Positions 26,609 through 36,011 are shown, counted from the first letter of the stretch. The stretch is 44,806 bases of DNA from Bacteroidales bacterium (GCA_021740045.1 JAIPAP010000018.1:1-44806), one strand, 5' to 3'. Numbers and translations are program-made. The notes: generated from the sequence alone by a model not told the origin.

Positions 26609-28831
26609 ATGCTAAAATATACGGTTAAATTATTTTTGGTCATCAGCCTGTTGGCTTTTACCTCGCGAGGTTTAAGCCAGCAGGTTTCTTTTAAGCTGGT
26701 CGATAAAAAAAGTAAACAGCCTGTTGCTTATGCCCATGTTTTACTTGAAGGAATTGACAAGGCGTTCAACAAGCAACTGATAACTGATGTTAACGGAAAA
26801 GTTTCAACCAAAATTAGCGGAAAAGCTAAAGTTACTGTTTCGTATGTGGGCTACCGGACATTAACCGATACCATAAAACCGACCCGGAAAAACCTTGTAT
26901 TTGAATTAACTCCCGATATACTTGAAGTTAGCGAGGTGGTTGTCACCGGGCAATATACACCCCAGCGTGTAGACCAATCCATTTACAAAGTTGATGTCAT
27001 CGGTAAGCGCGACATCGATGAAGTGGCTGCTGAAAATCTTTCGGGTTTGCTGGAAAAGCGCTTAAACATCAAAACTTCTTATGACGGTGCTCTGGGCTCC
27101 AGCCTGAGCTTACAAGGCCTCTCGGGCCAGCATGTGAAATTTCTCATCGATGGCGTTCCCGTGATCGGGCGAATGAACGGTAATATCGACCTGGAACAGC
27201 TTAACATGTACAATGTCGATCATATTGAAGTTGTTGAAGGGCCCATGTCAGTGATCTATGGAAGCAATGCCCTGGCCGGTGTTATTAATATCATTACCGA
27301 AGATGGTACCGATGGAAAAGTCGCGGCTAATGTGGATGCGTATTATGAATCGGTGGGTAAATATAACCTGAATGCCAAGACTTCCTACCGGACCGATGAT
27401 CATAATATCGCCCTTAGCGGGGGAAGGCATTTTTTTGATGGCCATCCCGAAACCGGCCAACGCAACCAGTTTTATAAACCAAAACGGCAATATAATGTGC
27501 AGGCCAATTATATTTATAACCCCGGCACCGATTTTAAATTAAAATACAATGGTCGCTTTTTTGATGAAAAAATACTTGACCGTGGCGCTTTGCTGGAACC
27601 TTATTATGAAACAGCGTTTGATAAATATTTCACCACTTCGCGCCTTACCAATGATATTAACCTGAAGACACGCTTTTTTAGTGATCACTATTTTGATTTC
27701 CAGGCATCATATTCAACATACGACAGGAAAAAGAAAACCTACTTTAAAGACCTCACCACCTTGGAGCAAGTTGTAACCGATGACCCCGAAGATCATGATA
27801 CCACTCGGTTTGACGCCTACAGGGGACGGGGAACCTTTACACTCTCCGATGAAAAGCGAAATATGAATTACCAGTTGGGTTTTGACCTGAATTATGAAAC
27901 CGGCAGTGGTAAAAGAATAGAAGGCGAGGAAAAACGTATTGGGGATTATGCCGGATTTTTCAGCTTTAAATACAAACCAACCGGTGAGTTAATACTCCAG
28001 CCGGGCATTCGTTATAACTACAACACCAAGTATAATGCGCCATTGGTTTATTCCCTCAATGTAAAATATGATATTATCGATAAAATGACATTCCGGGCTT
28101 CTTATGCCAAAGGATTCAGGGCTCCTTCGCTAAAAGAGCTTTACCTGTTTTTTGTCGACATCAATCATAACATCAGGGGCAACGAAGACCTTAAGGCCGA
28201 GCACTCCAAAAACATTAATTTCAGCCTTAACTATACCCATCAATGGGAAAAGCTAAGCGGAAAATTCGAAGCCGGAGGGTTTCATAATAACATTCGCAAC
28301 ATAATCACCCTGGCCCGTGAAAGCGGTGACTTATATACCTACATTAATGTGGACCAATATTTGACCAAGGGTATTTTCCTGAAAACAAACTGGTATTTTG
28401 ATTCCGGATTAAAATTTAACGCAGGGGTAACCTATACCGGGCGTTATAACCGGTTTACCACCGATGAGCAAGTGCGGGAATTTGCCTACAGTACTGATGT
28501 TACCTCAGGCCTCTCTTATAACTGGGTGAAGAAAGATGTTAATTTTTCAGTCAACTATAAATATACCGGTGAAGTTCCTGAATTTTATGTTGAAGACGAG
28601 CAAGTTAAGGAAGGATTTGTTGCTGATTATCATAATCTCGATTTCACGGCCATCAAGCATTTCTTTAATCGAAATATGCATTTGTCGGCCGGGGTGAAAA
28701 ATATATTCAACAACACCACTATCCCGGCAGTTGGCGGAACCGGAAGCGTTCATGCCGGGGACTCGGGAAGTATACCCATAGGCTGGGGAAGAACTTATTT
28801 TATTGGATTATCGTACGATTTTAAGAAATGA
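26609..28831 (+). CDS. TonB-dependent haem receptor (HmuR-like)
   Basis: A 740-residue outer-membrane receptor. After the signal peptide comes a carboxypeptidase-regulatory-like domain (about residues 25-100: VAYAHVLLEGIDKAF; VSYVGYRTLTDTI), then the plug (LSGLLEKRLNIKTS; VKFLIDGVPVIGRM; IEVVEGPMSVIYGSNALAGVINIIT) and a 22-strand barrel ending YFIGLSYDFKK. The haem-receptor signature is present: a FRAP box (KGFRAPSLKELY), an intervening His (DINHNI) and an NPNL-type box (GNEDLKAE). It imports haem using TonB energy. It overlaps the next gene by four bases and follows the T9SS HmuY by two. Confidence 0.93.
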   Translation: MLKYTVKLFLVISLLAFTSRGLSQQVSFKLVDKKSKQPVAYAHVLLEGIDKAFNKQLITDVNGKVSTKISGKAKVTVSYVGYRTLTDTIKPTRKNLVFELTPDILEVSEVVVTGQYTPQRVDQSIYKVDVIGKRDIDEVAAENLSGLLEKRLNIKTSYDGALGSSLSLQGLSGQHVKFLIDGVPVIGRMNGNIDLEQLNMYNVDHIEVVEGPMSVIYGSNALAGVINIITEDGTDGKVAANVDAYYESVGKYNLNAKTSYRTDDHNIALSGGRHFFDGHPETGQRNQFYKPKRQYNVQANYIYNPGTDFKLKYNGRFFDEKILDRGALLEPYYETAFDKYFTTSRLTNDINLKTRFFSDHYFDFQASYSTYDRKKKTYFKDLTTLEQVVTDDPEDHDTTRFDAYRGRGTFTLSDEKRNMNYQLGFDLNYETGSGKRIEGEEKRIGDYAGFFSFKYKPTGELILQPGIRYNYNTKYNAPLVYSLNVKYDIIDKMTFRASYAKGFRAPSLKELYLFFVDINHNIRGNEDLKAEHSKNINFSLNYTHQWEKLSGKFEAGGFHNNIRNIITLARESGDLYTYINVDQYLTKGIFLKTNWYFDSGLKFNAGVTYTGRYNRFTTDEQVREFAYSTDVTSGLSYNWVKKDVNFSVNYKYTGEVPEFYVEDEQVKEGFVADYHNLDFTAIKHFFNRNMHLSAGVKNIFNNTTIPAVGGTGSVHAGDSGSIPIGWGRTYFIGLSYDFKK

Positions 28832-29832
28832 AGATCAAAAACCTCAACATACTTTATTTTTTAGCCTTGATGCTGCTAACAGCTTGTTTCAAAGAAGATG
28901 AACGGGTGGAGCCGCACAAATCGGGCGATCTTAAGCTTGCTTCGGTGGCTATGGAAAACGATTACCGGTACCAGGCCTATTTTGAACTGCAAACCGGAAA
29001 AGTGGTGAAAAAGCATTTGAAAACCTCATGGGATCTTGCTTTTGAGAATGCGCCTGAAGGCGATAAGATAGTGCTGAACGCTTCCCTTTTCATGATGGCT
29101 GCTAAAACACAAAAGCAGGGCATACAATCGCCGGTAGATACCACCGGCTTACAATGGCATTACGATGCTGCCAGTGGCAACACCGATTCATTGGCCATTG
29201 ATAACTGGTATTCCGTGAATGCCGGGGATACAATCTTGAGCAAACAACTTTTTATAATCGACCGGGGGCTTGACTTGCAGGGGAAATCCCGTGGTTTCAG
29301 GCAGTTGGTGGTTTCGGGTTTCGGTAAGAGGTATTATGAAATTACCCATGCCAAAATGGATGGCAATGATAAAAAAACTGTAAAACTTGATAGGGACACC
29401 TCCCGCACTTATACGTATTTTTCATTTGAAAACTCCAATGAAAACCTACCGGCACCTCCACCTAAAAATAACTGGGATTTGTTGTTTACCCAATACACCA
29501 AGCTATTGTATACCGATGAAGGTGAACCCTATCCATACCTGGTTACCGGGGTTCTCTTAAATCAACACAAAGTGATGGCTGCTGAGGTTACAAGCGATTT
29601 TGAAAACATCACCCTTGAATATGCCCAGGGGATTTCTTACACTGATGTTAACGATGTTATCGGTTATGACTGGAAGACTTATGACTTTGATGCCGGAAGT
29701 TATACGGTTGACCCGGACAAAATCTTTTTGATCAAGGGCGCCGAAGGGTTTTACTACAAGCTCAGGTTTGTGGGTTTCTACAGTAATACCGGTGAAAAAG
29801 GTCATCCCACTTTTGAATATAGGCAACTGTAA
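28828..29832 (+). CDS. hmuY: HmuY-family haem-binding lipoprotein
   Basis: A 334-residue lipoprotein (signal MKIKNLNILYFLALMLLTAC, lipidated Cys20). Two HmuY-like halves are visible: YRYQAYFELQTGKVVKKHLKTSWDLAFE near the start and NNWDLLFTQYTKLLYTDEGEPYPYLVTGVLLN about residue 215; the protein ends in KLRFVGFYSNTGEKGHPTFEY. The same landmarks occur in the T9SS-tailed protein upstream of the receptor, but the two differ strongly in sequence. This one lacks a sorting tail and should sit in the outer membrane beside the receptor. The ATG overlaps the receptor stop (ATGA), so translation is coupled. Confidence 0.87.
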   Translation: MKIKNLNILYFLALMLLTACFKEDERVEPHKSGDLKLASVAMENDYRYQAYFELQTGKVVKKHLKTSWDLAFENAPEGDKIVLNASLFMMAAKTQKQGIQSPVDTTGLQWHYDAASGNTDSLAIDNWYSVNAGDTILSKQLFIIDRGLDLQGKSRGFRQLVVSGFGKRYYEITHAKMDGNDKKTVKLDRDTSRTYTYFSFENSNENLPAPPPKNNWDLLFTQYTKLLYTDEGEPYPYLVTGVLLNQHKVMAAEVTSDFENITLEYAQGISYTDVNDVIGYDWKTYDFDAGSYTVDPDKIFLIKGAEGFYYKLRFVGFYSNTGEKGHPTFEYRQL

Positions 29833-29934
29833 ATACTGGTGAACCAATTACAATTAAATATGTTAGCCTGTGATATATGATAAATGAAATGCAATAAGTA
29901 CATTTAGGTACTGAAGACAATAAAAATTATACAA

Positions 29935-31737
29935 ATGAATATTTTGGATTTAAAACAATTACGGTTAATTCTTCTGCTGATGATTCCTGCCCTGTGGTTC
30001 AAGGTGGGGTGTGCCCAGGAACCAGTTAAAATTACGGCAGATGAACTCCAATCGCACATCACTTACCTGGCTTCCGGAGAACTTAAGGGGCGTAAACCCG
30101 GAACGCCCGGCGGTAAAAAGGCGGCTGAATACGTCCGGGATCAGTTTGACCAATACGGTTTGGTTTTACCCGCCAATAATGGCTTTCAGTCATTCAAGGT
30201 GGTAACCGGGGTTACGGCCGGCGAGGGGAATAATTTCCGGTTTAATGATTTTAACGGGGAGCTTAAGAAAGATTTTATCCCCCTTTCGTTTTCCGATAAT
30301 GATACCTTAACCGCAGGGGTTGTATTTGCCGGTTACGGTTTCAATATCGAAACCGATACCCTCACATGGCAAAGCTACCAAAACATCGATGTAGCCGGTA
30401 AATGGGCAATGGTATTACGGGGCGACCCCGAGCTGGATGATCCGGAGAGCATTTTTATAGAACACAGTACCGAGCGCATCAAAGCACTTAATGCCAAAGA
30501 TTACGGTGCCGCCGGGATCATTATGGTCACGCCTCATGAAATGGAGGACAAAGATAAATTGCTGGACATGTACTATGATAAAACCGCCAGCGATGCGGGT
30601 ATCCCGGTCATCAACATCACACGGGAAGTGGCTGATAAGATGCTGGCAGCTAATCATAAAACAGTAAAAGAATTGGAGCAAAAGCTCAACAAAACCCGCA
30701 AGCCGCATACATTCGAATTGCCTGTTGATCTCACGGCGTCAACACATGTGGAATTGGAGAAAGCCACCACCCAAAATGTGGTCGGAATTCTTCATGGACA
30801 GGATGAGCTGCTGCGGGATCAATATATAGTGGTAGGAGCTCATTATGATCACCTGGGAATGGGTGGACCCGGAAGTGGTTCCCGCATGCCCGATACAGTG
30901 GCACCACATTATGGCGCCGATGATAATGCCTCGGGGGTGGCAACAGTCCTGGAACTGGCCCAGCAGTTTTCGGCCGATACAGCTACACCAAAAAGGAGCA
31001 TGGTATTTATTGCTTTCGGAGGGGAAGAAATGGGGCTGTTAGGGTCCAAATATTTCATCAATAGTGGATTGATCGACAAGGACCAGATTAATACCATGAT
31101 GAACTTCGATATGGTGGGCCGCCTGGATAAGGAAGACAAAATACTGTCGGTGGGAGGTACGGGTACCGCCGATAGAATTGCCTCTATTTTGGATGAATTT
31201 GCCAAAGAAATGCCATTTAAAATAGAGAAATCAAAAGAAGGTTACGGGCCTTCGGATCATGCCGCATTTTACGCCGAAGATGTGCCGGTAATTTTTTTAA
31301 CAACAGGTCCGCATAGCGATTATCATACCCCGAAAGATAAAATTTCAGAAATCGATTTTTCAAGCCAGGAGCGGATTACAGAGTATGCTTACAAAATTCT
31401 TACCAAAATAAACAATATGGAAAATCCATTGGCGTTCAAAAGATCAGGCGTTAAGGCCAGGTCGAAATACGGAAGACGGTTTAAAGTAACGCTTGGCATA
31501 ATTCCTGATGTAACATCAAGTAAGAATAACGGGCTTGGTGTTGACGGAGTAAGAGAAGGAGGCCCCGCTGACCGGGGTGGTATGAAAAAAGGCGATCGTA
31601 TCATCTCGATGAACGGGGAAGAAGTCAGCAACATTTACGACTACATGGGTCGGCTTCAAAAACTGAAAGAAGGAGAGACGGCTACTGTAGAAGTAATGAG
31701 AAACGGAAAAAAGGAAATTTTGCTTATTCAATTATAA
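29935..31737 (+). CDS. M28 family zinc aminopeptidase with PA and PDZ domains
   Basis: A 600-residue exported protein (signal peptide ending near WFKVGCAQ; VGC could be a weak lipobox). A PA domain (about 110-250: VFAGYGFNIETD; GAAGIIMVTPHE) is inserted before the M28 catalytic core, whose two-zinc ligands are all seen: GAHYDHLG (His), YGADDNASG (Asp), FGGEEMGLLG (catalytic Glu-Glu), NFDMVGR (Asp) and SDYHTPKD (His). A C-terminal PDZ domain follows (about 510-600: GVREGGPADRGGMKKGDRIISMNG). It would trim N-terminal residues from peptides outside the inner membrane. A separate transcription unit: 102 bases after the haem locus, with its own terminator. Confidence 0.93.
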   Translation: MNILDLKQLRLILLLMIPALWFKVGCAQEPVKITADELQSHITYLASGELKGRKPGTPGGKKAAEYVRDQFDQYGLVLPANNGFQSFKVVTGVTAGEGNNFRFNDFNGELKKDFIPLSFSDNDTLTAGVVFAGYGFNIETDTLTWQSYQNIDVAGKWAMVLRGDPELDDPESIFIEHSTERIKALNAKDYGAAGIIMVTPHEMEDKDKLLDMYYDKTASDAGIPVINITREVADKMLAANHKTVKELEQKLNKTRKPHTFELPVDLTASTHVELEKATTQNVVGILHGQDELLRDQYIVVGAHYDHLGMGGPGSGSRMPDTVAPHYGADDNASGVATVLELAQQFSADTATPKRSMVFIAFGGEEMGLLGSKYFINSGLIDKDQINTMMNFDMVGRLDKEDKILSVGGTGTADRIASILDEFAKEMPFKIEKSKEGYGPSDHAAFYAEDVPVIFLTTGPHSDYHTPKDKISEIDFSSQERITEYAYKILTKINNMENPLAFKRSGVKARSKYGRRFKVTLGIIPDVTSSKNNGLGVDGVREGGPADRGGMKKGDRIISMNGEEVSNIYDYMGRLQKLKEGETATVEVMRNGKKEILLIQL

Positions 31738-31780
31738 TAAGCTTCATACGGTCAGTTTTTGGTTAGTAATTAGGTTGATT

Positions 31781-31820
31781 AGCGGCCACGTCCATCCCGG
31801 ACTGGTCGCTTTTCTTTTTT
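31781..31820 (+). terminator. Rho-independent terminator after the M28 gene
   Basis: AGCGGCCACGTCC and GGACTGGTCGCT form a stem with one mismatch and one bulge around a five-base loop, followed by TTTTCTTTTTT. It is 43 bases after the M28 stop and separates it from the convergent ccmE. Confidence 0.7.
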
Positions 31821-31828
31821 ATGAGAGC

Positions 31829-32248
31829 TTATTCGGCTGAATATTTTTGTTCGCCAAATGATTCGGGGGTATCATCTTCCTTATATTTCGACGGACATTT
31901 CAGCAACAGGCTGCTCGCCCTGAAAACGCTATCGTCTTCATCGACTTGACCTACCAGGACGATCTGTTCTGATTTTTCAAAGTCCTGTGGCTTGCTGTCG
32001 TCGTAAATTACCTTCATTTCATCACCATTATTATCGATCATGTAAAATGAGAACTCATCGGGGTTGTTATGCTCATCATACACAACTTTTTTATTGGTGT
32101 TAAGCTGCCCTATCACATGATATTCCTTTCCGGGACGCTGGGCGGCTTCGCTAAAGGTTACGTAAGTACTCGAGTCGGCAACGGTGCTTAAAATAGCTCC
32201 AAGTGCTACTACAGCAACGATTATGGCTAAAATATGGGTCTTTTTCAT
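31829..32248 (-). CDS. ccmE: Cytochrome c maturation haem chaperone CcmE, Cys type
   Basis: A 139-residue periplasmic protein with one N-terminal anchor helix (ILAIIVAVVALGAIL) and the CcmE OB-fold (YVTFSEAAQRPGKEYHVIGQL; FYMIDNNGDEMKVIY; EQIVLVGQVDEDDSVFRASSLLLKCPSKY). In E. coli haem is bound by His130 in HxxxY; here the aligned motif is Cys118-x3-Tyr122, the CxxxY variant known from some bacteria and archaea. The tail is acidic. CcmE takes haem from CcmC and hands it to CcmF. It is last in the ccmBCDE unit; ccmF does not follow. Confidence 0.93.
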   Translation of the reverse strand: MKKTHILAIIVAVVALGAILSTVADSSTYVTFSEAAQRPGKEYHVIGQLNTNKKVVYDEHNNPDEFSFYMIDNNGDEMKVIYDDSKPQDFEKSEQIVLVGQVDEDDSVFRASSLLLKCPSKYKEDDTPESFGEQKYSAE

Positions 32249-32315
32249 AAAGGTCTTTCTTTTGAGTATTAAATTAACGTTTGAATAACCGTCTATGGTT
32301 TAAACCGGACAACTT

Positions 32316-32462
32316 TTAAGGCTCCTCCGTCTCGGGTTGTTCTTCTTCCAGTCGCTTTTCCAGCTTTTTAACATTACGGTCCAGCATTGAAAGATAAACA
32401 ATGATCCCTACAAAAATGATCAATACCACGGCTATTACGACAAAAATCTTATTTTCAACCAT
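32316..32462 (-). CDS. ccmD: CcmD-like small membrane protein
   Basis: Not in the ORF track because of its size. The minus strand from ATG 32462 encodes 48 residues ending in TAA at 32316: a short polar start (MVENK), one membrane helix (IFVVIAVVLIIFVGIIVYL), then a charged helical tail (LDRNVKKLEKRLEEEQ). This is the layout of CcmD, which joins CcmC and CcmE in the haem-release complex. It lies eight bases after ccmC and 67 before ccmE, exactly the expected place. Confidence 0.88.
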   Translation of the reverse strand: MVENKIFVVIAVVLIIFVGIIVYLSMLDRNVKKLEKRLEEEQPETEEP

Positions 32463-32470
32463 ATTGAATT

Positions 32471-33148
32471 TTATTTAGTCATGAGCAATCGCTCTTTCAA
32501 CTTGTCTTTTATATTTCTGATCCTTAATCTGATATTATATATCCACAGGCCAATAAGAAACCACCCGGCAATTGCCGGGTAGAAAACCAGGCGCATGGTG
32601 TTGTCGAGTTCGCTAACGGTCATGGGGCTGCCGCCTTTACCGGGGTGTAATGAGCTTTCGGCCATGCTGGGCAATATTTGTATAAAGATGATGAGCATTA
32701 CAAAAGCAAATATGTTGTATACCCCGGCCACTTTACCCCTTTTTTCTTCATCATCGAGCGATGAACGCAGTATGAGGTATGCGAAATAGATCATCAAACT
32801 GACGGCGGCTCCATTCAACTGGGGGTCGTTCGTCCAGAAATCGCCCCAGGCAAAACGTGCCCATATCATTCCGGTAACCAGCCCAAGGATGCCGAACACC
32901 AGGCCGGTATTGACTGCTTCAACCGCCATGCGATCATATTTGCGGTTAAAGGTGGCTAAATAACGTATGCTATTGATAAATCCGATCAAAAAGATCAATA
33001 TCATGGTAAACCACATGCAAACGTGAAAAAATAAATTACGTATGGATTCACGGATAATGGGCAGGTCGGGCACATCGATCAGGAAACCTGCAATTATCGT
33101 GTAGGTTAATAAGAGGACGCCAAGTATTTTCCACCAGTGTTTTTTCAT
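32471..33148 (-). CDS. ccmC: Haem exporter subunit CcmC
   Basis: A 225-residue membrane protein with six helices. It has the haem-handling features of CcmC: a His in RNLFFHVCMWFTM and another in SSLHPGK, with the tryptophan-rich periplasmic motif between them reading RFAWGDFWTNDPQLNG. In E. coli this motif is WGTWWTWD; the third conserved Trp is Asn here. It transfers haem to CcmE. The start is directly coupled to ccmB (TGATATG). Confidence 0.92.
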   Translation of the reverse strand: MKKHWWKILGVLLLTYTIIAGFLIDVPDLPIIRESIRNLFFHVCMWFTMILIFLIGFINSIRYLATFNRKYDRMAVEAVNTGLVFGILGLVTGMIWARFAWGDFWTNDPQLNGAAVSLMIYFAYLILRSSLDDEEKRGKVAGVYNIFAFVMLIIFIQILPSMAESSLHPGKGGSPMTVSELDNTMRLVFYPAIAGWFLIGLWIYNIRLRIRNIKDKLKERLLMTK

Positions 33149-33149
33149 A

Positions 33150-33806
33150 TCAATCTTTCCATAAATAAGGGAATAACAAATAGGCCAGCACTATTACGAT
33201 TACATTGATCAACAGCAGCACCAGCAAGAGTTGCGAGTTTTCCGCCCAGGTGGTTTCAAATAATGTATTTTTCGACACCTTCATCAGGGTGATGAGCAAG
33301 GGCAACACCAGCGGAAAACTCAATATCGCCATCAAGGTAAAATTATTATTGGTTTGGGCGGCAATGGCAGCCACCATAGTTAAAATGGACGAAAAGCCCA
33401 TGCTACCCAGTATCAAAGCCACAATGAATATGGCCGGTGATTGTATATAAAATCCCATGAATAGGGAATAAATTAACAGGCTGATTAAGCTCAGGATAAT
33501 GATCAGGAATGAGTTGTAGGTGATCTTTGCCATGATGATGGCGTTGGGGCCGGTTAGTGTATAATAGTACAACTGCCGTTCGGTGTCTTCCTGTACAAAG
33601 CTTTTGGAAATGGCATTAACGGAGGCAAATAAAATAATGATCCAGAATAATGCATTCCAGGTTTTTGGTTCTATCAAGCCGCTAAAGGCCAGGTAACTAA
33701 CAAAAATAGTGGAAAAAATATACAATAAAATACCGTTCAAAGCATATTTTTGCTTCAATTCAAGTTGAATATCCTTTTGTATCAATGCCCGAACAGCGTG
33801 TTGCAT
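33150..33806 (-). CDS. ccmB: Haem exporter subunit CcmB (ABC permease)
   Basis: A 218-residue protein with six membrane helices. The start region IQKDIQLELKQKYALNGILLY and the mid-region FVQEDTERQLYYYTLTGPNAIIMAKITYN are typical of CcmB. With the ATPase CcmA it forms the ABC module that releases holo-CcmE. No ccmA is in the window, so the ATPase must be encoded elsewhere. First gene of ccmBCDE; a strong terminator upstream isolates it from the secreted-protein array. Confidence 0.92.
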   Translation of the reverse strand: MQHAVRALIQKDIQLELKQKYALNGILLYIFSTIFVSYLAFSGLIEPKTWNALFWIIILFASVNAISKSFVQEDTERQLYYYTLTGPNAIIMAKITYNSFLIIILSLISLLIYSLFMGFYIQSPAIFIVALILGSMGFSSILTMVAAIAAQTNNNFTLMAILSFPLVLPLLITLMKVSKNTLFETTWAENSQLLLVLLLINVIVIVLAYLLFPYLWKD

Positions 33807-33915
33807 AAATGCGTCCTGCTAACAAAAATGTTACTACAAGCTTTAATTTTCAGGGTGCTAAAATACAATTTTTCAGGACAGATATAACATTTTACATATA
33901 TAAGTAGGGATTAAA

Positions 33916-33946
33916 AAACGACCGGCCCCAATGGAACCGGTCGTTT
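33916..33946 (-). terminator. Terminator after the first propeller gene
   Basis: AAACGACCGG and CCGGTCGTTT form a perfect 10-bp stem with an 11-base loop. Read on the minus strand the stem is followed by a run of Ts. It lies 30 bases after the stop of the gene at 33976-35886 and stops transcripts before ccmB. Confidence 0.85.
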
Positions 33947-33975
33947 ATTATAAAAAGAAGTTAAATGTCTTGCGT

Positions 33976-35886
33976 TTATTCAACAATCATCTTACGGGTC
34001 ATTTCTTTATCACCTGAAGTAACGGTGTAGAAATAAACGCCTGATGAAAGCTCGCCTGCATTAATGGTCATCTTATGGGTGCCTGCGTTAAGTGCACGGC
34101 TGGTTTCCATAACACGCTGACCGGTCATGCTGTAAACAGCAATATTAACGTTGGCATCTTTTTCAAGGGTAACATCAACATTGGTTAAGCCGCTAACCGG
34201 GTTGGGATAATTCGCCGAAACATTGAAAGCTGAGCCACCGATGATGGTTTCTTCAACGCCTACGTAATCATCTTTTGGTACGGAAGCAAAGATGATCTTG
34301 TTCATGGTATAAGCATCTTCGTCACCACGTACTGCCAGCCCGGGTTCTTCGTCGGCCTGATAGCTAAAGTGGATGTCTTCGGTGCTTGTAGCAGCAACAG
34401 ACGGGAACACACATTCATCAAAGGTATGTACCGGTGATTCGGTCAACCAGGCGAAATCCTCACGCCAGGTGGTGCCGCCATCAGGCGATGCCGTGGCAAA
34501 CAACTGACGGTAGTTTTGGTTTTGAGTTGCACGTTCTTCACATACTGCTGAGAAAACAATGGAGATGGTATTGTTTTCATCAACCACAATTTGTGGCATA
34601 CTGGCCGGGCCTAAATAATAGGTGCCAATGCCATCAATTTCGGGATTTACCAGGTCGTCCACCCAGGTACCGTTACCGTTCAAGTCGGGGACCCAGCCAA
34701 TGAGGTTGTGCAGGTATTCCATTTCCGAATCAGGATCACTTCCGGTATAAGGGCTCAATGCATCCACATTGTCGGAGAATGATTCACGGTCTTCGTTCCA
34801 GTAGCCAATACCTTCAACAAAGGGGAACCAACTGGGGCCTGCGGCACCATCTTCGTACATGGCCCTGTTAATACCAAACGTCACATGAATTTTACCGTTG
34901 GCATCATAAGCGCCGTGGAATGATCCGTCAACACAATAGAATGTATCGGTAGGTGTTGGGTTATTCGGGTCCCACATCGGATATGGGTGTTCCCAGATAA
35001 CGGTTTTTTCCCAGGTCTCACCGCCGTCGTGTGATTGCATCAGCATAAAATCAACCCAGTTATCACCAACCAAGAAGGCAATGTCATCACCTTCGGAGTC
35101 GATCCAGGCATAAGTGTCACCACTAAAGCCGGCGTAATAATCGGAGCTGATACCGTCGATAATACGATGTTCATCTTCCCAGGTTTGTCCACCGTCGGTT
35201 GAGCGGTAATAAAGCAAAGCGCCGTCAAGGTCCTCATAAGGTGATCCCTGGTTAGCGATGGGAGGTGTAAGGGCTAAAATGTGAATCGCTTCGTTATTTT
35301 CACCGGCAGTGATCATGCGGGGCCAAAGGATGTCTTCATGGCCTTCGGGACCGGGCAGGAATGTTTCTGTCCAATCGCCTGTACCCTTTTCGGGGCGGTT
35401 GCTGATAACCAAACCGTCAGCGCCACCGCTGTGTGTAACAACAATTTCACCGTTCTCACCCCATTTGTCATATGAAGGCCAGCCATTACGGGTGCTTTCA
35501 ATACGCTCAGTCGGGTAGGGTCCCCATTCGGAACCGTCGTAATAGTTATAACCGGTACCACGGCCGGGGAAACCTGTCGCGTCTTCAAAACCCATGATCC
35601 ATGTTGAAGCTGCCGTACCATCGTCATAAAATACCGTACGGTTTTGGGTACAAGCATTGCTTTGGAGGTCGTACTTGGTTTCTCCGATTTGTGTTTCCGA
35701 GGGTGTAAATCCGCTTTTCACAAAAGGATTTACGGCTTCTTTAAGGTTAGTGGGGTTGTCAACAGCTCGCATGTCGGGAACCGCAATGTTGCGGTATTCT
35801 TTAGGAGCCGGAGCGAATTCCTGGGCTATAAGGCTTGTTGTAAAGAACAAGGCAAAAGCCAAGAGTAGAGTTCTTGTTCGTTTCAT
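33976..35886 (-). CDS. T9SS-exported Asp-box (BNR) propeller protein, type A, copy 1
   Basis: A 636-residue protein. A signal peptide (MKRTRTLLLAFALFFTTSLIAQ) is followed by a beta-propeller-like body with three Asp boxes (STDGGQTW at 229-236, SHDGGETW, SPDGGTTW) and the type A signatures RGTGYNYYDGSEWGP and NGWPSYDKWGENGE. A Ca-loop-like DLNGNGTWVDD is present. The last 80 residues are a T9SS type A sorting domain (NYPNPVSGLTNVDV; SGVYFYTVTSGDKEMTRKMIVE). Asp boxes occur in sialidases and many binding propellers; the sialidase Arg triad was not found, so an enzyme is not claimed. TAAATTTG at plus-strand 35942-35949 is a likely -7 element. Confidence 0.88.
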   Translation of the reverse strand: MKRTRTLLLAFALFFTTSLIAQEFAPAPKEYRNIAVPDMRAVDNPTNLKEAVNPFVKSGFTPSETQIGETKYDLQSNACTQNRTVFYDDGTAASTWIMGFEDATGFPGRGTGYNYYDGSEWGPYPTERIESTRNGWPSYDKWGENGEIVVTHSGGADGLVISNRPEKGTGDWTETFLPGPEGHEDILWPRMITAGENNEAIHILALTPPIANQGSPYEDLDGALLYYRSTDGGQTWEDEHRIIDGISSDYYAGFSGDTYAWIDSEGDDIAFLVGDNWVDFMLMQSHDGGETWEKTVIWEHPYPMWDPNNPTPTDTFYCVDGSFHGAYDANGKIHVTFGINRAMYEDGAAGPSWFPFVEGIGYWNEDRESFSDNVDALSPYTGSDPDSEMEYLHNLIGWVPDLNGNGTWVDDLVNPEIDGIGTYYLGPASMPQIVVDENNTISIVFSAVCEERATQNQNYRQLFATASPDGGTTWREDFAWLTESPVHTFDECVFPSVAATSTEDIHFSYQADEEPGLAVRGDEDAYTMNKIIFASVPKDDYVGVEETIIGGSAFNVSANYPNPVSGLTNVDVTLEKDANVNIAVYSMTGQRVMETSRALNAGTHKMTINAGELSSGVYFYTVTSGDKEMTRKMIVE

Positions 35887-36011
35887 AATTCATCGATTTT
35901 ATTAGTTAAACTTAGTATAGCTAGCTCATTCTAGTAGCCGCCAAATTTAATAAAAAATTTTAAGTGCGGGATGGGATGAAAAAAAATCATCAATTTTATA
36001 AAACCTGTAAA

